From: Trochalopteron elliotii
Lineage: Eukaryota; Chordata; Aves; Passeriformes; Leiothrichidae
Direction of reading: 5' to 3'
Assembly: GCA_024734555.1 (NCBI GenBank)
Contig: JANPWX010000108.1
Span: 1,236,566-1,300,565 of the forward strand
DNA: 64,000 bases
The position numbers and the translations under genes are program-made. The stretch's first letter is position 1. Every line of letters begins with the position of its first letter. This document shows, one piece after another, positions 46,641 to 60,769 of the stretch. The notes under the pieces are model-generated. The model was not told where the DNA came from. It did no database searches and saw only the letters and a list, made by a program, of their open reading frames with translations.

Positions 46641-49600
46641 TCATATTTTCCCAAATATCCTTGTGACTTACAGTTGCTATGGCAGAAACTTGAAAAAATG
46701 CTGTGTGTCATATTCACCTCTGACTGCTTGTAAGGCAGGGGTTATGTAGATACTTGTAGTATCTAGTATCTAGTATGTTCTTTGATCTAGCCACAAATCT
46801 TAACCTTCATGGCCATTTGTTTTGGTTTGATTTTTTGACTGCAAAATAAACTTCTAACCCAACTTTCCTATGTTATGTGAAGAAAAAAAGTTAGACTATT
46901 CGAATTCCACTTTTCCTGTGCTTGAAAATGGATGATGTTTATCAAAGCTCTGAACTATCAGCTTGACATGGTCTGTGCTGTATTCAAGGCTTACACAAAT
47001 GCTACATAGATCTGTATTACTTTATTTGTTTGACTCAGAAAGACAGGCTTTGACTCATCAAACAACAAAGACTGAGATTATTCTCTGTGTTTGCTAAAGC
47101 GTTGTCATGTTCCTTAGATTCATAATGCTTTCTAGTAACTTCTAACTGCTCAGATATGGCCAAACTATTTGATGTCACAGATACAAGTCTGCCAAAGTAA
47201 CAGTCCCTGTGAAGCATTATGTTTTTAGAAAGATATCTGAATGCATTAAATCAGTAATTAGTTAATAAAATGCTGTTAAGAGTTGCGGCAGATAAACTAC
47301 AATTTTAAATGAGAAAAATAGTTTCTTTTAAAAAATACCACCCTACCCTTCATTTGTCCCAACTAAAAATACCCCCAAAAACAAACCACCCCAAATCAAT
47401 AAAACACTAAAAAAACCACTGTTTCAATCTAACCTATTAAAATAAAAGTAAGGTTAGAACCTTAATTATAGTGGCTTGAAGTCTTTGTGTTTTTCATGTG
47501 CTTTCTTCTTTATTGTTTTCATTGTCATATTTTTATTTGGATTGTAAAAGTTTTGTACCCTTTTCAGTTTTCATTAAAATACAAAGCTTGCCTTGAGAAT
47601 AGCTTAATTTTGTACAATTTTCTCATTTCATTATTTTGTTTTCACTGAAATAGATTTATTCTGAGACCTTTTGAAGATATTTCCCCACTATTTGGAGGGG
47701 AAATATAACATGTTAGATTAAGTTTCAAAAATACAGAATCTTATTCTAACAACAAAGAACATGACCAGAACAAGTATTGGTAGCTGAATACCACTAGCAG
47801 CACAATTGTGAGAGAGCCGTGAGAACAGAAAGGTGCATACATTCATACATATGTGATGGATGCAATTATACTGTGAAATGTCCTAAAATTGTTTTATTGT
47901 TATTGTATTTTAAGACAGTTTGAATATGTGCTTAGTGTTCTACAGGGTTTATGGTGGTTTTTTTTAGTTTTTGTTATTTTGGTTTTTTTTTTTTTTTTTT
48001 TTTTTTTACAATATAAAAATAAGTCCTGGTTCTGCAATCATGTACAATAGCAGATGATCTTGTAAACCTCCAAAGGATAAGCCATGTGAATAAATGCTGT
48101 TTGGTCTGGATCTGTAAAAAAATATTAATGTAAGAAGTGGTTCTAGTGAGATTTCCATCTAGGTGATTTGTTCATAGAAGCAGTATTGTACCTTTAAATG
48201 TCTTTATATACGCTTTATATGTATGCTTATCATGCTACTGGACAGTATGAATTATGAGAGGAATGTTATTTTGGAGAAGAAAACTCTTTTTATCTTTATA
48301 GTTCTGAAATTGTAATGATAACTGCAGTTTGTACTGAGAATTCAGAAATTGCTCTGTTTCATATTTCTAATAATTTGAGCTATAAAACACAATGAAAATG
48401 CTACTCCTTCTGTGATTTATTTGCATTATTATGTACTGTGATACCTTCCATACACCTTACAAATTATGTTTGATACTGAAAATTTTTCATATATTTCTGT
48501 GCTAGATTGCAAACTTAAATTTGAATCCTTGCTTCAGTTCATTCTTTACCTGAATATTGGACTAAAATAAATAAGTAGAAAATAGATGAGAAAAATCTTA
48601 CAGCAGAACAGTAGGAAATGAATAAAGAAAGGATTATGGGGTCTCACCTAGTGATTTTGTTTGACTAAATAAAAAAAGAAATTTGGGCTGGAGCATGACC
48701 ACAATTCTACATTATTACACTGCTTCAAACATAGCTTAATTATACAACCAAAATGCAGGATTAAAGTAGTAGAAATTGAAATTTATTATTTAGTTTTGGA
48801 ATTTGTTTATTTCCTCTGTCTTTTTTTGGAGGTGTGAGTGGTGGGGGCTTATGATTTTATGTAGGCACATGGCATGATATTAGTTGAGCTGAAAGGTCAT
48901 GGTATCAAGGGTGAGTCCCAGTATCCTTCACAGCCATCTCACTGAGCATCACTTGCTCTTTAGATTGGTTATTGCTTCATTACTTCAGTTTCTCTCACAG
49001 GCTTCTGTACCACCAGTTGTTTATTTTTCTTCTCGAATAGAAGTTTTCCTTTGTTCTGTCTCTTATCATACTTCTTTCTACTTCCTTAATCTCCACTGTT
49101 AATAATAACAACATGTCATTTTGCCCCTAAGTTCTCATTTCCTCTAAATCTCTTTTGCTCAAACTCTTTAAAGTCCATCTTTCTCCTTAATCAGCTCCAG
49201 CCATGGTGAAAAATTAGAAAGAGGCAGTTACTTTGACTTTGTTCCTTTTTTGTTTACTGAACCTGACTAACATTGTGCTAGCTGAAGACTAATTTCATTC
49301 CTGTGGCCAGGGCTAACAAATGCTGGCAGTAGTTTTGATTAAGAGGAAGACCCTGTGAATTTTGAGAGGGGAAGATTTTACTAAGAGACTTTTAAAAATC
49401 TGTAAACAGCAAAAATAAATAAATACTGCCACAAAACTTGTTAGTGTTTTCTGATTTTTTTTCTGTCCTCAACTCAAACACTGAACCCTTAGCAAACAAA
49501 TCTATTGAAGCATTTTATATGATGGATAAAATTTGCAGGCCATGTAAGCAATGAAGTATCAATGAAAAAATGAACTGAAATGCTTCATCTGAATAATGTT

Positions 49601-51840
49601 TCTATATCAAAAATACTTAATGGAACTATTAATTTTTTGATAAATAGCTGACAGATTTTAATAATTAAAAAGATGAAATTTTTTAATCCTACATTTTTTC
49701 TTTTTATAAGATTTTATGTTGCACTTAGGTTACACTTAATCTGAAACACAGTGTTGTTACTTTAATTTATCATTAAATATTTAGGAATTTAAATTACATA
49801 AATATTTTTAGGGGCATTTTTGTTGGGTCTTTTAAATTTGTCCTTTTGGGAGAAGGAAAAAACCTTAAATTAATTTAAACATTGCAGATGTCAAGCCACT
49901 GAACAAATTAAAAAGAAAAACATAGACTGAGTCTAGTAAATAAGTAAATTTAATCCATTCCCTCCTTTTTTTAATTCTACTTGAACATAAGCATTTTAAA
50001 AAAGCTTAGCAAAATTGTTACACAGTCTTTAACTATCATCTATTTCTTTCGCTTCATTTGCCTCCATATACAGAGAGGCATTAGCTGAAAGGTTACTACA
50101 AACTGTCTATTTGTCCCTTCCTTCCAGTCCAGTAGTCAATAGATTGAGGGAAAAACCAACATCTTTGTATTTGAATAAACGGTATGTGTACTCTAATTTG
50201 TACGGTATATGTTTTTCAGAGAATTAGTCTTCAACACATGTCTACTGGAAAAATTGTTTCAGATTTTATGTCCTTTGCACACCATAATTTATTAAGCACA
50301 CTTATTATTTTGGGTAGATAGTCATGGCTTGTTAGACCTTTTAATCTTCTAGTGTAAGTAACGTTACAGGCAAAATGCAGACAATACTATATTGTGAAAT
50401 CTAACATCTGATACTTACTTCAGAAGACACTTACTACTAAATTATTTTTTGATAATTCAGCCACATGTCTTCTCCTAGGCACAAGGAAAAAATCCAGTAA
50501 TTTTAAAATCAAGCCATTTATATTATCTGTCTGCATATTCTCCCTATAGAGTGCTTCTAGAAATTAACTTAGTTTACTGTGTATAGCCTCTAGGGACAGC
50601 CAGCAGGCAATTTTGCCTTAACTGTTTTTAATGTGTGGAAATACACCTCTCAGTTATTCACTGCATCATGTGGTGTTTTTATTGCCTTTAGGAAGATACT
50701 GCACAGCAAAAAGCCCAGCACTGGATTTGTCTGGGAGTAGAATCTTTCCTCCCCCAGCCTGTGCAGTTGGTGCAGTTAACCCCCATTGCGTGACTGAAAA
50801 GTAGCAGTGCTGGTTTGAGATTGCAACATCACCAGTGAGCCACACCGTGCCACCTCATTCAGCCCCACCCTTGAGACTAAATGGCTGTTCAGACCATCAG
50901 CAACTGTCATGACAAATAATTTTTGAAAATGCTACTTTAAGATGGTTAGTCTCTATGCTACTGCATAGTTCATGATATAATTTTGCATTATTAGTTGTCC
51001 TTGAATAGCTGCTGATAGAAATGGGATGGGAAATAGTGTCCTTTTCACTGGTGATTGTTTCTATTCCCTGATGATTTGTACTGGGATGTTCTGTGAACTG
51101 TGGCACACAAAACATGCTATTGAAATTCTGGTTACTAAACCCTTCCTTTCCTCTTGACATTGTGCACCAGGATTTCGTATTGTAGAAGAGAAAGTATTAC
51201 TGAAAGTTTATCAGGTTAGATGAAGGGAATTTTTCTGTTCTGAAAAACTGAACAGTTTTACAGACTTTTCTCATGCAGGAATAAAGATATGGAAGTTTTA
51301 GATCAAAGACCAAACAAAAGCTTCTTGTTTGACTGATTTATTTTTTTCTTTACTGAAATGAAGGCTTTGACAAAATAATGTTATTTCTTTCCCTTTCACC
51401 CAACTTCTCAAAGACTACTCAACTATTTCCTAAATAGTTTCAAGTGTAATAGCAGAAATTCTTTCAGTTTTTATTGCATGTTTTTCTATAAATACGTTCA
51501 GGTATGATGGTTTTACCATCAAGATAAAGCCCATTTAAATATATCTGCTTACTTTTATTCTACTAGATCAGCAGTTCCCATAGCTACATAGTTCAGTGCA
51601 CCATTGGCTGACCCAGAATCATGAAAATACTCTCATGAGTTTTTTTCTTCTCCAAGTTAACAAAAGTATATTTCACTGAGGTGTGAAGAAGTAGAAGCCT
51701 GTTCCTTTAGCTGGATGAGTACTGTATGAAATTACTTATTAGCCACTCTCCTGGTGAACCACTCAGACTTTATCTGAATATCTTGCCAAATAGATGCCAG
51801 GTCATCATCTGCAGCAATTTGAGACAATTAAAAAATAAAA
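46641..51840. other. AT-rich stretch with no recognisable gene
   Basis: No gene recognised. A run nearly free of G on the plus strand lies at about 47330-47425. The patch at 50640-50880 is GC-richer and opens with a pyrimidine-rich TTTTTATTGCCTTTAG, which resembles a splice acceptor, but the frames after it close and I recognise no protein. Frames at 48899-49102 (plus) and 50897-51160 (minus) are unremarkable. Confidence 0.5.
47983..48007. repeat. Poly-T run (25 T)
   Basis: Twenty-five T residues after a T-rich approach (47957-47982). It may be the poly-A tail of a minus-strand retroposed sequence, but none is recognisable to the right. Confidence 0.95.
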
Positions 51841-51955
51841 TTAAAAAAAAAAAGAAAGAAAAAAAGGAAATATATTTTCCCTAGTTAACCGCAACATCTC
51901 ATTTTAATTTTGATATACTTTACCTTTTTTTTTTTTTTGTTTTGTTTTGTTTTGT
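51841..51955. repeat. A-rich tract, spacer and (TTTTG)n tract
   Basis: An A/G-rich tract at 51841-51870 faces a T-run with TTTTG pentamers at 51925-51955 about 55 bases away, so the two could pair as an imperfect inverted repeat of low complexity. A nine-G run lies nearby at 52074-52082. Confidence 0.85.
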
Positions 51956-54900
51956 GTCAGAGTTGCTGCACAAACAGCATTCATACCAATTTAATTATGA
52001 TTTAGTCTTACTCCATCAGGCATTTCATTGTCCAGCATCTCAAGCATTGTATTGGGAGAGGTGAGATATGTTTGGGGGGGGGTAAGAGTTGATTTTTAGC
52101 ACTTGCAAGATAGATAATTTTAACTCCTAATTTACTACAGAGAATAGACAAGGCACAATTATTTCTGAATAAAATAAAGATAATAAACTAAATTAAATAA
52201 AATACCTGTAGAAAAACCAACCAGCCAAAACAAGCCAAAACCCACATCAAGTCAAACCCATAAAAAACACTGCTCTATTTCTTGTTTGAGAGACTGCAGA
52301 TACTTACTTTCAGCACAAAAATTTTTGCTGGAGGGAATGTGTTTATGGTTGCCTAAAATTCATTCATCTAAAAGCTCTTAGACACAATTTGGTTTTGGTG
52401 TTTCTTTACTGACACACTCGCTTCTGTGAAAGTCTTGCAGATTTGAATATCATATAGCCATATATAATCTATTTCACGTCCTACATAGGAAATTTCTCTG
52501 CAAACATATTTGATGAATACATTTGAATTAGTGCTTTGCTCTATACCTGTGAGGAGAGGAAGAAAATGGATTTGGAGAAAGGCGTGCCATTTTGCCTGAG
52601 GGAATTGCAGGCAAGGGGGAATTAGAGCAGGACCAGGTAGCAGAGCCTCAGCAGATGGAAGAACTCCAGCAAGTGGACTTACTGTGCATAGTCAGCATGG
52701 AGGCAGGTATTCTTGGGTGTCCCTGATGGCCTAAAAATCATGAAAGAAGGTGGCTCATAGTATTTGGAATACTATTACAGTTCTGTTTGTAAAACATTAG
52801 GAGAGTTCAAGTTAGGGAAGCAGAAACAAACCAAGGTAAATTCCTTAAAAGCAGTGTAGCCCCTATCTCACTTCTGAAGCAGAAATCTCTGTTAAAACCC
52901 AAAATTTTCCATGCCCTTTTATTTTTTTTTTCTTCCTCTCATGGGAAACAAGAGAAGAAAGAGCAATAAAAACCTACTGGCATACACATGCAGAGTTTTA
53001 TTGCTACTGCTGCTCACGCTCTGTGAGTGAGGAGAATGAAATAAGGAACCATACACTGAAACAGAGCAGGGTAAGCAGACTCTACTGCTGAGCAAGTTTA
53101 CCCTCACCTTCAAATATGGCAAATTACAGTACTGGATTTAAAGGTATTTGCACTGCATGATTCCTAAATAATAATGATAAGCTAAAACTCTGTTATTTAA
53201 CATTATATATAACCACATCCTTTCTGATGGATTCATTAATGTATAAACATAGTGATTATATTCCAGAGATTTGATGTGGTATTTGATACTTTAATTTTAA
53301 ATTGGACAATAATCTTATACGAATTAATCCCCAGATTTTTCTACTCCTTATACACGTTTCAATAATTTCAAAAGATGAATAGTAAAAGGAAATTGTACCC
53401 TGTTAGGATAGAATTAGTCATGAATGTTATGAAGAAATATGTTCCTTCTGCAGGGGTAAGTTGCTATTAATTACTGGAGATAAATTTCCAATGAACACAG
53501 GTCTGTTGGTTTTAACACCTGCGCAAAGAAGGCTTCCCAGAAGGTTACATGGCTTTTTGTTAACAGTCAGGGTTTATTCCATTTTTTTCTATTTTGCATG
53601 TTGCATTTTGGGTTTTGTTTTTATTTTCTTCTAATTTACAACTTAGAGCTTGCAAGAAAATCAAATTGGCAAGTCATACTTTTCAATTCTATTGAGACAC
53701 TTTTCCGGCCTTCTCACTAAGGCTAAACCAAAGGAAGTATATACTATGTATTTAAATGGTAATAATTAATCTTTGGAAAGCTGTTGAATTTTCTTTTTAA
53801 AAACTTTTTTTTCTTGTAACTTTAGAACTTAATGTGAATTATGATGTTTCATGTTTATCTAGATGGAGTGTTTATCTGAAAACAGGAAGAAACAACTTTC
53901 CCATACATCTGAGTTGAAGATGGTAAATTCATAGTTGCTTCTTGTCAAAAGGTTAACAAGAATATATGGGGAAAAAATGAAACTGGCACAAGCCAATTGA
54001 TGAAGATACCTTCACTTCTACTTTAAATGACTCAAACTAATGAAGATTTTTGTGATTATGGAACATGATCTAGCATCCACAAATTTGTGGGATTTGATAT
54101 GAGAAGTTCCAATGACAAGCAGAACACACTCTTTCTGAAGGACTGGAAACTGAGGATAAAGAGTAAGTACTTAAAATAAGGACAGTGTGTTTCCTGCTTT
54201 AACTTTCCCACAACTGCTTGAGTTTATTTATAATGCTTTTATTTAGACTTCAGTTCAAATTTGTATATCTGGATAAAGTAGAGTTTTGAAGTCTGACAAT
54301 CATTAATTGAGCTGTCTGAGTGTGTTCTCAGCAGCAGTCCTGTGTGGAATTTAACTGTTTTCCACTCTTTCAAAACATATTGGCAAAGAAGCTTTAACTG
54401 GCAATCTCATGTATTCTATTTTTGGGGAACTTGACAGAAATATGAATTTTGGTGTTCTTCTGAGTGGTATGAATAACTCTGCACATCTCTGGAAGGTAAT
54501 TTAGCATGAATGAATTCTTTGCCTTGATATTTATGAGTGCAGCTGTAGGCCATAACCCAAAGTCTGGAATAAATTTTCTGTGAAAGTGAAATACAACAAC
54601 AGTTTTATGAGCCCCAGATCATATAAAGTGTTTGCAAAATTAGAATGATTAAAGGATGATAAAGCACCAGACTCAGATAAATAGTTCTGTCACATGTTTG
54701 GGAAAATAGAAAAGCTGGTGTCATATATTTCTGATAACTCACCGAGGTTAATGAAATAACAGAGGTGGCAAAATGTGGGTTTTCTTAAAAGTTTAAGAAA
54801 GAATTTATGAAAGATTAAAAAAATTACCTGAAAAGCATACAATAGTTAGAAGAATAGTGTAAATGGAGCACATAAGACAGTATTATGAGCCATTTAAAAC

Positions 54901-55261
54901 AATGGCTTATGAGGGATATGACTATTTGCTTTATTTCTTTAAAAATATATTTCTATATATTTCTTTAAATATATATATATATATACTAAATTTGTGAACA
55001 AAGAGGTAATAGTGGAAATAATTAATGTGGATTTCAGAAACAATTTTATGCCATTATACAAAAAGTACATTTCTGTACTAACAGTGTTTTGGCATAAGAA
55101 CTGCAGGAAAATGGAATTTGTGCAATAGCTAAAAACTGGGCCAGGGTTACTAACCAACTTTCCTTTTTATATGGAAATACAGGAATTTGGCACCTGAAGT
55201 AGAGTGAAAGGTGGCTCCCCAAATATTTCTGAGCTTGCATATTCAGTCAAAATTCCAGTCA
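51956..55261. other. AT-rich stretch with no recognisable gene
   Basis: No gene recognised. 52540-52720 is purine-rich and GC-richer but matches no element I know. (TA)n at 54968-54984. Minus-strand frames at 52919-53122 and 54939-55157 are chance. Confidence 0.5.
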
Positions 55262-55285
55262 CATGTCATACTGCAGTATGACATG
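55262..55285. repeat. Perfect 24-bp palindrome
   Basis: Two contiguous 12-base arms, CATGTCATACTG and CAGTATGACATG, form a perfect palindrome with no spacer. The symmetry stops at the flanking bases (A at 55261, C at 55286). Confidence 0.95.
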
Positions 55286-58200
55286 CAGTTTTTTATTTAA
55301 ACAGAATTTTATTCTTGAATAGGGAATTCTGTATAGCTATGCAGTTTGGAGTCTTTTGCTATATCTATATACAAAAAATTAAAAGGGTTAAGGGCTCATT
55401 CTCTTACCTTGATTGTTACTGATGCAGAACATCCCTCCATTAATTTAGACTGCCTCCTTAACCCAAGTGAAATGATCACCATAAATCTACTCAGGAAAAG
55501 ATTTCAGAATTTTCATGAGATTTCAATTCATAGATTAATAAATTATGGGTGCCCATTAGATAAGAATATATATATGTGAATGGAAGATAGGGAAGAAGAA
55601 AGAGCTGTACAGGGATTTGTATTTATCATATCAGAAAGTTCCTTAAGAGAATATTGTCTGTGAGGTTGCCTTCTCAGAAACTGAGATTATTAATACAAAA
55701 TTCCTTCTAACTGGGTATGTAAATCTTACTGTGATTAGATTTCTCAAAATATCTGATTAATGCAAAATAGTCCAAAAAGTTATAAAATCCTTAAACATAA
55801 TTTTAAAACAAGATATTTTATAATTGAAGTAATATCATTGTTTCTCTACATACAGTATGTGGTACTCATCAAGCTGTATGCATGCATTCCATTGACTGTA
55901 TCATGGTAGCCATGCAAATATTTTTATGTGTTAGTTCTTGTTTCCATGACAGTTGAAATACTGTAGCATATAATAATGAAAGAGTATGTCAGGTAGCATT
56001 CCAGTGACTTGAGAGCATGTGTCGTCTAGTGATTAGAAAGATCCTGTCTAATCTTGATGACTAGGGAAGAAGTAGGAGGATTGGGAATTCAATGAGGTAT
56101 GTCAAATCTTATTAGTCTACATAATTTCCCCTTGCTGAATTCTGACAAGGCAGCACTGTTATTGAAACTGAGCAAATATTCATAGTAAATAATAATTGAA
56201 TTAAATTTTTAAAACTATGTCAGCAAACAATTCTTTTCTTTCAAAATTTTATTTTATTTTTCTTACAAATACGTAGCTTGTCACTCCATATTTAAATGTT
56301 GTTGCTTAGCAATTATTAGCTAAATAAAAGATAGTGTGTCAATCTTATTACATCATTGGATAAGTATATTTCAAGTTTATGACAATACTATTAAATAAAA
56401 CAAATATCTCGTTTAGTTTCTGTTGACTTTTCCCAAACAATATGGCAGTGAATCATTGCACCTAGGGGGAGCATAAACATAGTTTTATTTAAATAATTAA
56501 AGTTATATCACAAAAATCCACATCTTATTATAATTAATTGTCTTCTTTATTTAAGCCTGATCATCTCATTTTTTTGTGTTCCCTATGATAGGAAATAAGC
56601 AATTCAATACACTTTGTACTTTCTTCAAAGCATTTCTCTACAGTTTATTTCACTTCACATGTATTTGCTTTGAAAAGAGAAGAGAATTTCCTACCATTTC
56701 AACATAGTGACAGATTAGGCTTAAAATTCTATTTCTTGCTTTTGCCATACTGCTACGGCTATCAGATATGCTGTGGTGGTACATTCTATTTGACACCTCT
56801 TTCTCTCAGCTGAAATTTGTCTCCTGAAATTTAAAAACTCTGTCATTTGACCCCCACAGTGATCTGTTATTCATCTATTACCAGACAATCCGTGAATAAA
56901 CATTATCTGTTCTTAAATCATCCCTCAAGGGGTGGGCGGATTGACATTATGTTTTTGTTACCTGCTGAAGTTTTTGTTTCGTTTAAGTTTGGGGGTTTCT
57001 TCCCTTCACTGGGTACTGAAAGATGTTCACCAGTGAGGGCATGTAAGGGATCAAGAGCCCAGATGACTGATCCCGAATGAAGCAGAAACAAATTGACATC
57101 AGCAAGAAGCAGAGATAGTAACTAGCTGCAAAACAAGGGGTCATGTTCTGAGGTTAAAGGGGGTAGCAGCTGGGGGGTAGCAGCTGAGAGGTAGCTCAAA
57201 CAGTTTGTTTTTCCTTTATACAAGGAAAAATTCAAATACAGAGCTAAGTGGTGAGAAGCTGTAAAATACGCAAGGAGAGTTATGAACTGGGGAGAAGAAA
57301 AAAAGGCATATTTCATAAATGGAATCATAATTAGAGGAAAGTCTGTGAATTTTGTTCAGATCAGAGTTAAGCCTCAGAATCATAGGGGAGATTAGAAACA
57401 AAATTAACTATCAAAAAGATATTCTTTCCCCCTGCTTAAATTGTAGTCCAGGTAACTCCTGCTTTACTTTTATTCTTAACATTTTTGTGGGGTTTTATTT
57501 TTTAGAGAATAATTTCTCCTACTCATTTTAAATTCACTTTTAGACTACACTGTATTTCAGACTGAATTTAAACTTCTTCCTGTTTATATGTGCAATAATT
57601 CTGATGGTAGAAACAGCCTTTCATCTGTACAATCTATTTTTACAATAGTTTCTCAGTTTTATTGTAAGGTTCCATGCTGGAAATCTCGTGTATCATTAGA
57701 TACCCTATGGACACATAGTGGTAGTCAGAAAAAAGAAAGAGAAACATGAAAGTGTTATGTGCAGTAGGTAGGATATTAGCTTTTTGCATTTTCTCTCAAT
57801 TTTATATCCATGGAAGCATATTTCCGTGCAAAGTGACAGTGGCTACAATTGATTTTGTAAGGAATTTTGGAATTTCTGTCAAAAAACAGAAATCTTCTCT
57901 GGCTTCACAGTACTTGTTGACTAGCATTTCTATAAAATAAAGCCTATGTGGTGTAGAGAGGTTAGATGGCATTTATCACATTTCCCCAGAAAAGTTTTTA
58001 CACATGGCATGTAAATTAATGACCATACAACTTTTCTCAAATATTCTTCAACATTTTGCTAGAAACAATATGATCAGACAACTGGATGGATTGAATCATA
58101 TGTGAATCATATGTGAATCAGCTGCTCCTGAATGAAGTAAGGAAAACATGTAAACTAAAATACTTGATAACAGCATTATGCTACTGTCATAGAAACAGTA

Positions 58201-59868
58201 ATGGTAATAGAAGAAAAAGACATAAACTAAATAAGTTTATATTTAATTTTTCTTTTCAACTTTCTGGCAGACTGACCAAAAATGAGCAAGAAAATTCTCA
58301 TTGTAACTTTAGTTGTACTCGTAACTGGATAAATAATGGTATACATACTACCAGTATTAACCAGGCATTACTTCAGTGCTACCAGCGCTAACACAATGCT
58401 GCTGGAGTTCTGGTGTAAGGTAGTGGTAAAGATAATATGTGGCATGTTAACAGATCCATATAGTAGACTACAGACTCACTCATCTGTCTGGCTTGTGTTT
58501 CTTCTTCTGCATGATTACAGAACACTGAGTGCAATACAGGATTTGGTTTTTCCTTCCACCTGAACTTTTTCTCGGGAAATCAATAAAAAAGAATAGAATA
58601 GGCTTTTGTGGTATTTGGAATGTATTTACCTACAAGTAGAGATATAATGTTCAAAATATCCGTGGACAGCAATTTCCAATCAATGCCAATAAAGTAATAA
58701 TGTTATTTTAGTTTCTATTTGCTCTCATTAGAGTCCAAGTAAGATATAGGAGAATTTTAATTTCAACAAAGACTGGAAAAAAAGGATGGAAGCAAACACA
58801 CCAGTGTGAGAAGAAACAAGTAGAGCTAAAAATTAGTAGTTTTCACACCTTCAAGTAATTACATTCATGAAATGTATATATAGTTAAGAGCTGAGAGATT
58901 AAAACAAACAAACAAAAAAAAAAAAAAAACCAAACCAAAAAAAGACAAAAAAACCCCCCACAAAAACATTTCCATGTCAAACGATGAGAAGTTTAAGTAT
59001 CTCTGTATTTATATTAGACCCATCTAATGGAATCTGTGGAAACAATAGAAAAAACTCCAGCTGAGACAATATCAAACCAATCATAAGAAATCTTCATTAT
59101 CATGTTCGCAAATGATATCAGGGTATTTTATTTGCTCTGTTTAGTTATTTGTTACATTTTCTTTCCTATTTGTCTGCATGCAAAATTTCATAATGTTTGT
59201 ATTTAGAATGAATGTCATTACTCTAGATATTAGTAAGAAATATTTTATTCAGGAAGAACTTTTCAAAATATGTTTTTCCATTTGAAATTTTTAGTTATCT
59301 GGTCACGGGAAAAAAGAATGTTGAATAATTCAAACGACCAATCAAGTGCATGGAATGGTAAATCAATTATATCCAGTGAAAAGAGGGGATTTGCAATATA
59401 AACACAAAAATTGGATTGATTGCCAGAATGCATTCAGAGATTTAGGTAATTTTTAATGCATAAAAACTTTGGTATGATTGAGGGTGTTTTGAGTAGAATA
59501 AAGGACTAAATTTACAGCAAGCATTAGTAAGCGTATCATTTTACTTTTAATGTTTAAGTTTGAGTTGATGGAATTATATGTCTCATTTATAAAATTTTGT
59601 TTTAGAAGAGTGTGACTATGTGAACACGATTGTGGAATGACATTCTGACAGTACTTATTACTCAGGCAAAATGAATTTGCATTGAAGTAAAGACAGTTAT
59701 ACTATAAGGGGGTTTCTGCATCCCAGCTCTGGGTGCCAATTAAATATGCACTCCTACTTTCATTAGGTTTTTTACTTTGCTTTTCTTGTGAATTAATTTT
59801 GTTCCTCTGAAGTGTCTATATTCATCTGTCTCTTCCTTCTTTTAGGTGTCTGCTCAGTCTTTTGCTTA
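55286..59868. other. AT-rich stretch with no recognisable gene
   Basis: No gene recognised. Small repeats: an alternating TA run near 55565-55576; a duplicated GGGGTAGCAGCT unit near 57160-57185; an 11-bp unit GAATCATATGT twice at 58093-58114; an A/C-rich tract at 58902-58968. 56200-56800 is very AT-rich with preserved sequence complexity and could hold conserved noncoding DNA. Frames at 58113-58391 and 58336-58563 (plus) are chance. Confidence 0.5.
58902..58968. repeat. A/C-rich low-complexity tract
   Basis: AAAC units, a 15-16 base A-run, CCAAA units and a short C-run, almost without G or T. Confidence 0.92.
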
Positions 59869-60705
59869 ATCATAGAATCATAGAACCATTTTGGTTGGAA
59901 AAGATCTTTAAGACCACTGAGTCCAACAGTTGTTAAGTCTGTCATTAAACCGTGTCCCTAAATGTCATATCTGTATATCTTTTTAAATCCTCCAGGGACA
60001 GTGACCACCACCTCCCTGGGCAGCCTGTTCCAATGCTCGACCACCCCTTCCATAAACAATTTTTTCCTAATATCCAGTCCAAACCTCCCTTGATGTCACT
60101 TGAAGTCATTTCCCCATCCTGTTGCTTGTTACTTGTGAAAAGAGACCAACCCCTAAATGGCTACAACTACAACCTTACGGATGGTTGTTGGAAGCAATAA
60201 AGTCCCACTTGAGCCTCCTTTCGTTGGGGCTAAACAACCCCAGATCCCTCAGCCACTCCTCATAGGGCTTGTTTGCAGACCCTTCATCAACTCCACTGCC
60301 TTTCCCTGGACACACTCCAGAACCTGACCATCATTCTTGTAGTGAGGGGCTCAAAGCTGACCACAGAATTCAATGTGTGGCCTCATCAATGCCAAGAACA
60401 CGGGCACAGTCTCTGCCCTGATCCTGCTGGCCACACTACTGTTAATACAGTGCTTTCTTGGCCACTTGGGTACACACAGGCTCGTGTTTAGCCACTGTTG
60501 GCCAGCACCAGCTCCTTTTCTTCCAGGCAGCTTTCAGCCACTTTTCCCCCAGTCTGCAGTACTGTATGGGGTAGTTGTTATTTAAGTTCAGGACCCGACT
60601 TGTTCAGCTTCGTACCACTGGAATGAGATCATCAATCCAGTCTGTCCAGGTCCTTCTGTAGATCCTACCTTCAAATAGATCAAAACTGCAGCCTAATAAA
60701 CTGAC
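59869..60705 (-). mobile_element. CR1 LINE, 3' UTR and C-terminal ORF2, minus strand
   Basis: The left end keeps the CR1 terminus as two octamer units (ATCATAGAATCATAGAACC on the plus strand), then TTGGTTGGAAAAGATCTTTA, CTGGGCAGCCTGTTCCAATG, TTTTCCTAATATCCAGTCCA, GGGGCTAAACAACCCCAGAT, AACCTGACCATCATTCTTGT, GGCCTCATCAATGCC, GGCCACACTACTGTTAATAC and GTCCAGGTCCTTCTGTAGAT. This is the reverse of the CR1 3' end and the C-terminal coding part. The intact 3' end makes it one of the better preserved copies here, but the coding part has many stops. 5'-truncated at about 60705. Confidence 0.93.
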
Positions 60706-60743
60706 TAAACAAGTGAAAGGACTCTAAGAAAGAATTTTTGTGA

Positions 60744-60769
60744 AAACAAACAAACAAACAAACAAACAA
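60744..60769. repeat. (AAAC)n microsatellite
   Basis: About six and a half AAAC units, 40 bases beyond the 5' truncation point of the CR1 copy. Confidence 0.94.
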
